DNA of 64,000 bases from the NCBI RefSeq assembly GCF_026341035.1, contig NZ_JAPEOQ010000002.1:2914001-2978000 (forward strand), written 5' to 3'. The stretch is from Streptomyces sp. NBC_01016. GTDB taxonomy: Bacteria > Actinomycetota > Actinomycetes > Streptomycetales > Streptomycetaceae. Shown here piece after piece: positions 57,724 through 64,000 of this stretch (positions are counted from its first letter, which is position 1; each line of letters begins with the position of its first letter). The translations under genes and the position numbers were made by a program. The notes below the pieces were generated by a model, which searched no databases, was not told the DNA's origin, and saw nothing but the letters and a program-made list of their open reading frames with translations.

Positions 57724-58777
57724 CGTGACAGTGATCGTGCCCGCGCACAACGAGGAGGCCGGGCTTCCGGCGACCCTGGAGTCGATCGCGGCACAGACCG
57801 TGCCGCCGCGCAGGGTGATCGTGGTGGACGACGCGTCCGTCGACGCCACCGGTGAGGTCGCGAGACGGCACGGCGCCGAGGTTCTGCGCCCGCGGAGCAA
57901 CCTCGGCAGCAAGGCGAAGGCGCAGAACCACGCGCTGCCGCACTGCACTTCGGAGCTCGTCCTCGCGGTGGACGCGGACACGGTGCTCGCGCCCGACTAC
58001 ATCGAGAAGGTCGCGCCGGTCTTCGCCGACCCGCGCGTGACGATCGCGGCGGGCAATGTGCAGACCCGGTTCGCCCGGACGCTGTGGGAGCGGGGTCGGT
58101 CGGTGGAGTATCTGCACGGATTCCACTGGCAGCGGCCGATCCAGGCGGGCGCGGGCAGCCCGATGGTGTGCTCGGGGTGCTGCTCGATGTTCCGACGCAG
58201 CGCTCTTGGGAAGCACGGGTTCCCCGAGCGGACCATCGTGGAGGACATGGACTTCACGTGGTCCGAGCAGATCGCGGGGCGGCGCGCGGTGTACGTGGGC
58301 GAAGCGGTGGCACGGGCGGCCGACCCGGAGAGCCTGCTGTATCTGCGCAAGCAGGTGTGGAGGTGGATGGCGGGCTTCTGTCAGAATGTCCGGCTGCACG
58401 CAGGGCAGTTGGCGCTGCGCAAGCCGATGCTCGCGCTGTGGGTGGTCCTCGCGCTGATGGAGATTCTCCTCGCCCCGCTGTGGTGGGGCGCGCCCCTGGT
58501 GCTCACCTTCGGGTTCGGACGACCTGCCGTGGAGACGTTCGGCTGGTGGCTCGGGTCCGAACTCGCACTGACCCTTCCGCCGTTGATCTATGCGTCGCGC
58601 CGACGGCGGGTGCCGTTGAGATCGGTGCTGGTGAATCTCCTGTGTGTGTATCCGACCAAGCTCGTCAATGTCGTCTACGCCTGGAAGGCGGTCGTGGTGG
58701 AGCTGGTCCTGGTGCCGCTGGGCCGGTCGAAAGGCCTGGTCGTGTACGAGAAGGGGCGGGCGCCGACGGCCATCTGA
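57716..58777 (+). CDS. Membrane GT2-family glycosyltransferase
   Basis: 353 aa from the ATG at 57716 (MYDVTVIVPAHNEEAGLPAT); a GTG at 57710 adds two residues. The GT-A domain has VDADTVLAP (DxD), VEDMDFTW (ED) and KQVWRWMAG (Q-x-x-RW). Two or three membrane helices follow (LALMEILLAPLWWGAPLVLT, LVNVVYAWKAVVVELVL). It is like processive hexosaminyl or cell-wall glycosyltransferases. The acceptor is unknown; it acts at the membrane. Confidence 0.85.
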   Translation: MYDVTVIVPAHNEEAGLPATLESIAAQTVPPRRVIVVDDASVDATGEVARRHGAEVLRPRSNLGSKAKAQNHALPHCTSELVLAVDADTVLAPDYIEKVAPVFADPRVTIAAGNVQTRFARTLWERGRSVEYLHGFHWQRPIQAGAGSPMVCSGCCSMFRRSALGKHGFPERTIVEDMDFTWSEQIAGRRAVYVGEAVARAADPESLLYLRKQVWRWMAGFCQNVRLHAGQLALRKPMLALWVVLALMEILLAPLWWGAPLVLTFGFGRPAVETFGWWLGSELALTLPPLIYASRRRRVPLRSVLVNLLCVYPTKLVNVVYAWKAVVVELVLVPLGRSKGLVVYEKGRAPTAI

Positions 58778-58981
58778 GCCCGGGGCGCGGAAATCCGTCC
58801 GAATGCCGCCAACTCGCCCGCGAGGCGACGCGATTCAAGATCCTGGACGGCTTCACTCGAACGTGTGGTGGGAGGTAGGGTCGCAAGCGGCAGGTGGGCT
58901 TCCGCGCCTTCCCTCCTACCCCCGCCCCGTCCCCTCCTCGCAGTCGGCCCCCACGCCCTGTTCTCCTCGAGGTCCGCATAC

Positions 58982-60502
58982 ATGATTGAGATACCCGAGC
59001 TGGCCGCGGGTGCCCTGGCCGCCGGGACCGTGTCGGCGTTCGTGCTCGGCGGCGGCTTGCTGAAGGCCCGTCAACACAGCGGCAGACAGTGTGACGAGAC
59101 CGATTCGCTCCGCTCCCGCCTCGAAGCCTCCCGCGAGGAGCTGGAGGCCGCCCGCGAGGAACTCGACGATCTCGCCGCGGCGTTCGCCTCCGAGGTCGCC
59201 CACCTGTCCGGCACGCGCATGCCGGCAGCGGCCACCCACACCGCCCACCCGCACTACCAGGTGCCGGGACCCCTGCAGCCCGACCTCGGCGGCAAGGAGC
59301 TGGCCGCGGGCCTCGACTCCGTGCTCGACGGGCTGCGCACCGCCATCGCCCAGGAGCGCAAGCGGGTCGACGCCGCCGCCCGTGCCGGGATGCGGGGTGC
59401 GACGCGCGAGATCCAGGCGGGCCTGTACCGGCTGCAGGACGTCCTGCGCGGGCTCCAGGAGCGCTACGACGACCCCGAGTTGGCGCAGACGCTGTTCGCG
59501 CTCGACCACGAGAACGAGCAGTCGCTGCGCCGGGCGCAGGTCGCCGCCGTGGTCTGCGGGGCCTGGGTCGGGCTCGCCCGCGGCGAGTCGCACCTGGTGG
59601 AGGCCGTCACCGGCGGCCAGTCGCGGCTCGCCGGGTACGAGCGGGTGGAGATCCACAACCACCTTGAGGACGGCACCGGGCTGATCTCGCACGCCGTCGA
59701 GCCGGTCGCCATCATCGTGGCCGAACTGCTCGACAACGCGCTGCGCCACTCCTCGCCCGACACCACCGTGGGCGTGCACCTCGAACGCGTCCACCACGGC
59801 GTCAGCGTGACCGTCGACGACGCCGGTGTCGGGATGAGCTCCGACGAACGGGCCCATGCTCAGCGGATGGTGGCGGGGGAGGAGCCCATCCTCCTGTCGG
59901 AGCTCGGCGATCCGCCGCGCATGGGGCTCGCCGCGATCGGCCAGCTGACCCGGCAGTTCGACCTGTCCGTCGACCTGTCCTCGCCCTCTCCGTACGGCGG
60001 TGTCCGCGCGGTCCTGCTCGTGCGGGACCACCTCCTGTGCCGGATCGCCCCCGAGGAGCGCAGGCCGGCCGCCGCGGCTCCCCGGTCCACCCGCGACACC
60101 ACGCGCGACGTCTCCCACGACTCCACCCACGCCCTCGCGGCGGACGAGGCGCCGGCGGCATCCGCGTCCGCGCCCGCACAGGCCGCCGCCCCGGCCCCGG
60201 CGGCGACACCCGCCCGGCCGGACACCCCGCTCACTGACGGCGACGAACTGCCCCGGCGCCGCCGCCGGGTCCGCACCGAAGCGAAGGCCGACGCACAGTC
60301 CGACGCGCGCCCCGCCCCGTCGAAGCCCCGGCCCGCCGCGCACCGCAGCCCCGAGGAGCAGGCCGCCGCGCTCGGCGCCCTGCAAGCGGCCACCGCCGCG
60401 GCGCGGAGCGCCGCACCGGGGGACGGCGAGGCCGCACAGCAACCGCACGACACCGCGGGCGACCGCCCCGGCACCAGTGAAGGGAACACGCCCGATGAGT
60501 AG
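58982..60502 (+). CDS. cvnA: CvnA-like membrane sensor kinase of a conservon
   Basis: 506 aa from the ATG at 58982. An N-terminal membrane segment (LAAGTVSAFVLGGGLL), a coiled coil (RLEASREELEAAREELDDLA), then a HATPase domain (GLISHAVEPVAIIVAELLDN with N-box, VDDAGVGM G1, and GLAAIGQLTRQFDL), and a long Ala/Pro/Arg-rich tail. The phospho-acceptor His is not in the usual place, as is typical of CvnA. Overlaps CvnB by 8 bp. In Streptomyces it forms a membrane complex with CvnB-C-D that works like eukaryotic GPCR/G-protein modules. Confidence 0.88.
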   Translation: MIEIPELAAGALAAGTVSAFVLGGGLLKARQHSGRQCDETDSLRSRLEASREELEAAREELDDLAAAFASEVAHLSGTRMPAAATHTAHPHYQVPGPLQPDLGGKELAAGLDSVLDGLRTAIAQERKRVDAAARAGMRGATREIQAGLYRLQDVLRGLQERYDDPELAQTLFALDHENEQSLRRAQVAAVVCGAWVGLARGESHLVEAVTGGQSRLAGYERVEIHNHLEDGTGLISHAVEPVAIIVAELLDNALRHSSPDTTVGVHLERVHHGVSVTVDDAGVGMSSDERAHAQRMVAGEEPILLSELGDPPRMGLAAIGQLTRQFDLSVDLSSPSPYGGVRAVLLVRDHLLCRIAPEERRPAAAAPRSTRDTTRDVSHDSTHALAADEAPAASASAPAQAAAPAPAATPARPDTPLTDGDELPRRRRRVRTEAKADAQSDARPAPSKPRPAAHRSPEEQAAALGALQAATAAARSAAPGDGEAAQQPHDTAGDRPGTSEGNTPDE

Positions 60503-60929
60503 CCGTGACCTCGGCGACAGCGCTTGGGTCCTCGATCCGATCCTGGAGATCCCGCACGTCCAGGCCGCCGTCCTGCTCACCAGGGACGGCCTGCTCTCCG
60601 GACACACCGAGGCGTTGACGCAGGCTTCCGCGGAGCGCGTCGCCGCCATCACCAGTACCGTGCAGGGCGCCTGTCGCACCGCGGCGGCCGCCTTCGCCGA
60701 CCAGGAGACCGCGGACGTACGCCAGGTGGTCATCGAGTCCGACCACGGCTACATCCTCGTCGCGCCCACCGCGCACGGCACTTGCGTGGCCGCCTTCGGA
60801 GACCCCGAGGTACGGCTCGATCTGCTCGGCCACCGTGTCCACTCGCAGGTGGCCAGGCTCGGCGAGAAGGCCATGGCGGCCGCGCCCCGCGGGGTCGACG
60901 GCGGCATCGCCGGCGGCACTGGGGAATGA
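60495..60929 (+). CDS. cvnB: CvnB-like roadblock/LC7 protein
   Basis: 144 aa. The roadblock/LC7 domain is PHVQAAVLLTRDGLLSGHTE and ETADVRQVVIESDHGYILVA with FGDPEVRLDLLGHRVHSQVA. These regulate small GTPases, here CvnD. Overlaps CvnA and CvnC. Confidence 0.9.
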   Translation: MSSRDLGDSAWVLDPILEIPHVQAAVLLTRDGLLSGHTEALTQASAERVAAITSTVQGACRTAAAAFADQETADVRQVVIESDHGYILVAPTAHGTCVAAFGDPEVRLDLLGHRVHSQVARLGEKAMAAAPRGVDGGIAGGTGE

Positions 60930-61285
60930 CGGGCCGCCGGAGCGGCCGGCCGCTGGTCCCCGCGTACCTCGCCACCGGCGGGGTCGCGCAGCCCAGCCGC
61001 AACAGCCTGGAGCGGCTGTCCGTGCTGACCGGCGTCGGCGCGCCCTGGCCCGCAGGACTGCCCGCCGCGCAGCACGCCCTGCTGCGCACCCTGGACGGCG
61101 GCTCGCTCACGGTGGTCGAGTCCGCCGCCCTGCTCGAACTGCCGGTCTCCGCCGTACGGGTGCTCGCCGCCGCACTGGTCGACCAGGGGCTCGTGGGTGC
61201 CCGCCCGCCAGTCCCGCCCGCCGCGCAGCCCGATCCCGATCTGTTGAAGAGAGTCGCCGATGGCCTCCGCGCCCTCAAGCGCTAA
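60926..61285 (+). CDS. cvnC: CvnC-like DUF742 protein
   Basis: 119 aa, ATG overlaps the CvnB stop (ATGA). DUF742: RPLVPAYLATGGVAQPSRNS, LTGVGAPWPAGLP (many relatives have a Lys/Arg here), ALLELPVSAVRVLAAALVDQ. Part of the CvnA-D complex; it bridges the kinase and GTPase. Confidence 0.9.
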   Translation: MTGRRSGRPLVPAYLATGGVAQPSRNSLERLSVLTGVGAPWPAGLPAAQHALLRTLDGGSLTVVESAALLELPVSAVRVLAAALVDQGLVGARPPVPPAAQPDPDLLKRVADGLRALKR

Positions 61286-61922
61286 GTCCGCGCCGGCAGG
61301 CGCCGAGTTTGCGCCGTCAGACCCCGCGCCCGCAGGCGCCAAGAGCGCAGTACATCTCCCGGACACCGCACGGGAGTTGGTGAAGATCCTGGTCACAGGA
61401 CCCTTCGGGGTGGGCAAGACCACCCTGATCGACTCCGTCTCCGAGATCCGCCCGCTGCACACCGAGGAGCAGCTCACCGAGGCGTCGGCCGCGGTCGACG
61501 ACCTCGCGGGTGTGCGGGAGAAGACGACCACGACCGTCGCCATCGACTTCGGGCGGATCAGCCTCAAGGGCGGGGCCGTCCTCTACCTGTTCGGCACCCC
61601 GGGGCAGGAGCGCTTCCGTGCGCTGTGGGACGACATCGCGTACGGCGCGCTCGGTGCCCTCGTGCTGGTCGACACCCGCAGGATCGACGAGTCCTTCGAG
61701 GTCCTCGGCCTCGTCGAGGAGTCGGGTCTGCCCTACGCCGTCGCTCTCAACACCTTCCCGGATTCGCGCAGTTACACCGAGGAGCAGCTGCGGCTCTCCC
61801 TCGACCTGGACGACGACACCCCGATGGTGATCTGCGACGCCCGCGACACGTACTCCTCCGTCGATGCCCTGCTCGCCCTTGTGCAGCACCTGATCGACCG
61901 CAGTTTCCCGGAGCCCCGATGA
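61260..61922 (+). CDS. cvnD: CvnD-like GTPase
   Basis: 220 aa. A Pro/Ala-rich N-terminus precedes the GTPase: P-loop VTGPFGVGKTTLIDSV, switch TTTTVAIDFGRIS, TPGQERFRALWDD, and the base-recognition region VALNTFPDSRS, a weak NKxD. Overlaps CvnC by 26 bp and the first P450 by ATGA. In conservons this small GTPase signals to effectors. Confidence 0.9.
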   Translation: MASAPSSAKSAPAGAEFAPSDPAPAGAKSAVHLPDTARELVKILVTGPFGVGKTTLIDSVSEIRPLHTEEQLTEASAAVDDLAGVREKTTTTVAIDFGRISLKGGAVLYLFGTPGQERFRALWDDIAYGALGALVLVDTRRIDESFEVLGLVEESGLPYAVALNTFPDSRSYTEEQLRLSLDLDDDTPMVICDARDTYSSVDALLALVQHLIDRSFPEPR

Positions 61923-63163
61923 CGTATCCCGCGCAGGCCGAGGACTTCCACCTGTCCGCGCCGGTCCGCCTGTGGGAGGACGGCTTCGCCGCCGACCCGC
62001 ACAGCTACTACGAGGCCCTGCGCGCCCAGGGCCCGGTCGGCCACGCCGAACTCGCCCCCGGCGTACCCGCGTACGTCGTCACGGACCGGCGGGCCGCCCT
62101 CGACCTGCTCCACGACACCGAGGCCTGGTCGCACGACCCGCGGCCGTGGGAGGAGACCGTCGACGGCGACGCGCCGATCCTCGGCATGATGCGGTGGCGG
62201 CCCAACGCCCTGTTCAACGACGGCGAGTTGCACGGGCGCTACCGGCGCTCCCTCTCCGACGCCTTCGACCTCGTGGAGCCGCACGACCTGCGCGAGCGGG
62301 TGCACCGCGCCGTGGACGTGCTGGCCGCAGGGATGGCGTCCCGGGGGCGGGCCGACCTCGTGAGCGAGTTCGCCCGCCCGCTGATGTCGCTGGTCTTCAA
62401 CGACCTCTTCGGGCTGCCGGACAGCGAGAGCGACCGCCTCCAGGACGCGATCGCGCGGGTGATGGACGGCGGCGACCAGGCGGCGCGCGGCGAGGAGGAG
62501 TTCGGGCGCTACATCCTGGACCTCGTCGCCGCCAAGAGCGCGCAGCGCGGCCAGGACCTCACCAGCTGGCTGCTCGACCACCCCCTCGGCCTCACCCCCG
62601 AGGAGGTCACCTGGCAGGTCTTCCTCATGCTCGGCGCGGGCCACGAGCCCACCGCCAACCTCGTCTCCAACGCCCTGTCGCGGATCCTCGGCAACCCGGC
62701 GTACTACTCGACGCTGACCAGCGGCTCCCGGCCGGTCATGGACGCGGTCGTCGAGGTCCTGCGGCACGAGACTCCGCTGGCCAACTACGGCATCCACTTC
62801 GCCCGCAAGCCGCTCACCTTCCACGGCGTGTGGGTGCGCGCCGCCGTCCCCGTCGTCATCTCCTACGGGGCCATCGGACTCACCGCGGAGGAGGCGGCCA
62901 AGCAGTCCCCGGTCGCCCGTCACCCGCAGGACGCCTCGCACCTGTCCTGGTCGGCCGGAGAGCACTCCTGCCCGGTCAAGCAGCACACCCTGCTCATCGC
63001 CACCGAGGCCATCGAACGCCTCACCCAGTGGCTCCCCGACCTGGAGCCGACCACTCCGCGCGAGCAACTGACGTGGCGCACCGGGCCGTTCAACCGCTCT
63101 CTGACGGAACTGCCCGTCCGCTTCGTGCCCCGTACCGCATCCCAGTCAGGAGCGTCCGAGTGA
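61919..63163 (+). CDS. Conservon-linked cytochrome P450 (first of a pair)
   Basis: 414 aa from the ATG overlapping the CvnD stop. I-helix FLMLGAGHEPTANL, K-helix VVEVLRHE (E-V-L-R, so ExxR is kept), and heme loop LSWSAGEHSCPVKQHTLLIA with Cys351. Resembles the CYP157-type P450 found with Cvn operons, some of which lack ExxR; this one does not. Substrate unknown. Coupled to the next P450 by GTGA. Confidence 0.88.
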   Translation: MTYPAQAEDFHLSAPVRLWEDGFAADPHSYYEALRAQGPVGHAELAPGVPAYVVTDRRAALDLLHDTEAWSHDPRPWEETVDGDAPILGMMRWRPNALFNDGELHGRYRRSLSDAFDLVEPHDLRERVHRAVDVLAAGMASRGRADLVSEFARPLMSLVFNDLFGLPDSESDRLQDAIARVMDGGDQAARGEEEFGRYILDLVAAKSAQRGQDLTSWLLDHPLGLTPEEVTWQVFLMLGAGHEPTANLVSNALSRILGNPAYYSTLTSGSRPVMDAVVEVLRHETPLANYGIHFARKPLTFHGVWVRAAVPVVISYGAIGLTAEEAAKQSPVARHPQDASHLSWSAGEHSCPVKQHTLLIATEAIERLTQWLPDLEPTTPREQLTWRTGPFNRSLTELPVRFVPRTASQSGASE

Positions 63164-64000
63164 CCGAGACCGCGTCTTCGCCCCGTATCGCCATCGACCC
63201 GTTCGGCGCCGACCTGCCGGCCGAGGCCGCCCGACTGCGCGCGGCGGGATCCGTGGTCCCCGTCGCACTGCCCGGCGGCATCCCGGCCTGGGCACCGACC
63301 CGCTACGACACCCTCCGGTCGCTGATCCTGGATCCGCAGGTGAGCAAGGACCCGCGCAAGCACTGGTCGCTCTGGCCCGAGATCGGCGAACACCCCGAGT
63401 GGGGCTGGGTCCTCGGCTGGGTCGGCGTGGTCAACATGCTCTCCACGTACGGCCCCGACCACACGCGGCTCCGCAAGCTCGTCGCGCCCAGCTTCACCGC
63501 CCGCCGCACCGAGCTGATGCGCCCCCGCGTCGAGAAGATCACCGAGGAGCTCCTCGCGGCCCTGGACGCGGCCGCGGCCGACGAGGCCGTGGATCTGCGC
63601 GCCCTGTACGCCAACCAGCTGCCGATGCAGCTGATCTGCGAACTCTTCGGCGTACCCGACCACTTGCTCGGCCCGGTCGAGCGTCTCGTCGACGCCATCA
63701 TGGACACCTCCGACCCGAGCCCCGAGCACGGCGCGTTCGTGCAGGAGCAGATCGCCGCCGTGCTGCCGGCGATCATCGCCCACCGCACCGAGCACCCCGG
63801 CGACGACATGACCACCGAGCTGCTGCGGGTGCGCGCGGAGGACGGCGACCGGCTCAGCGACGAGGAGCTGCTCTACACCCTGCTCCTCGTCATCGGCGCC
63901 GGCTTCGAGACGACCGTCAACCTGATCGGCAACGCGGTCGTCGCCCTGCTCACCCACCCCGAACAGCTCGCCGCCGTCCGCTCGGGCGAGATCGCCTGGG
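63160..64000 (+). CDS. Conservon-linked cytochrome P450 (second of the pair, cut by the window)
   Basis: The first 280 residues are in the window: from the GTG at 63160 (MTETASSPRIAIDPFGADLP) to LTHPEQLAAVRSGEIAW. The C-helix YGPDHTRLRKLVAPSFTARR and I-helix LLVIGAGFETTVNLIGNA are normal; the K-helix and heme loop lie beyond the edge. A CYP156/157-like pair behind CvnD is usual in some conservons. Confidence 0.85.
   Translation, partial: MTETASSPRIAIDPFGADLPAEAARLRAAGSVVPVALPGGIPAWAPTRYDTLRSLILDPQVSKDPRKHWSLWPEIGEHPEWGWVLGWVGVVNMLSTYGPDHTRLRKLVAPSFTARRTELMRPRVEKITEELLAALDAAAADEAVDLRALYANQLPMQLICELFGVPDHLLGPVERLVDAIMDTSDPSPEHGAFVQEQIAAVLPAIIAHRTEHPGDDMTTELLRVRAEDGDRLSDEELLYTLLLVIGAGFETTVNLIGNAVVALLTHPEQLAAVRSGEIAW

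Noticed and set aside
1..64000. Mobile-element, phage or tRNA signals
   Set aside because: No transposase, integrase, terminal repeat or tRNA cloverleaf was seen by eye; a systematic scan was not possible.

Overview
The window is high-GC DNA with Streptomyces gene style: GTG/ATG starts behind GGAGG-type sites, many 4-nt ATGA/GTGA overlaps, rare TTA codons, AfsA/ScbR-type signalling genes, a SARP regulator and a Cvn 'conservon'. It reads as chromosomal accessory DNA. I saw no rRNA, tRNA, CRISPR array, transposase or integrase. All functions below are read from sequence and family knowledge; no search was run.

Region 1 (1-15972) is a polymorphic-toxin / type VII secretion locus, read leftwards. 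A 2404-residue protein has a CpnT/WXG100-like N-terminus, long Ser/Gly and Pro/Thr linkers, two papain-fold (glutamine deamidase-like) domains, a coiled coil, a nucleic-acid-deaminase-like domain, a RelA/SpoT-like domain and an unassigned C-terminal domain. Around it lie candidate immunity genes: an Imm35/YrhB-like protein upstream, then a 262-aa protein translationally coupled to the toxin, a YwqK/MORN-like antitoxin, a duplicated scrap of the 262-aa gene, and two paralogous ~735-aa proteins ending in SUKH-4-like domains. An EspC/WXG100-like protein and two small partners sit upstream.

Region 2 (16053-33441) begins with an amidohydrolase and a divergent SDR, then holds a signalling or small-metabolite cluster. 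An AfsA-like synthase is divergent from a gamma-butyrolactone-receptor-type TetR coupled to a HAD-like protein that lacks the usual nucleophile. An aldo/keto reductase, MDR reductase, two MFS exporters, SRPBCC protein, SDR and a miniature acyltransferase-like protein follow on the minus strand. Across a divergent promoter rich in CTAAAG dyads come a 53-aa peptide gene, a second AfsA-like protein, a KAS III-like enzyme, a 45-aa peptide gene, a SARP, a P450 behind an array of TGCAT dyads, and a ferredoxin. The layout fits autoinducer/butenolide-type chemistry under GBL-receptor and SARP control.

Region 3 (33607-45618) is mixed: a secreted AOC-barrel-like protein, a lipoprotein, a secreted thrombospondin-type-3 / DUF3289-like protein with two consecutive TTA codons and a coupled membrane protein, AhpD-like, pirin, GNAT and quinone-reductase genes, a decayed DnaQ-type exonuclease, an MBL-fold hydrolase, a LacI regulator and prephenate dehydratase.

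Region 4 (45655-52064) is an iron-siderophore uptake operon: AraC regulator, ATPase, binding lipoprotein, fused double permease whose N-terminus is an 18-bp minisatellite, and a C39-like protein ending in a strong hairpin.

Region 5 (52159-64000) has a TerD-like SCO0854-family protein, a TetR divergent from a flavin/2Fe-2S oxidoreductase fusion, a GT2 glycosyltransferase with a tiny membrane-protein gene in front, and a Cvn conservon (CvnA-B-C-D plus two P450s, the second cut by the window edge). TTA (bldA) codons seen by eye fall in three genes: the giant toxin, the first AfsA-like gene and the DUF3289-like gene.
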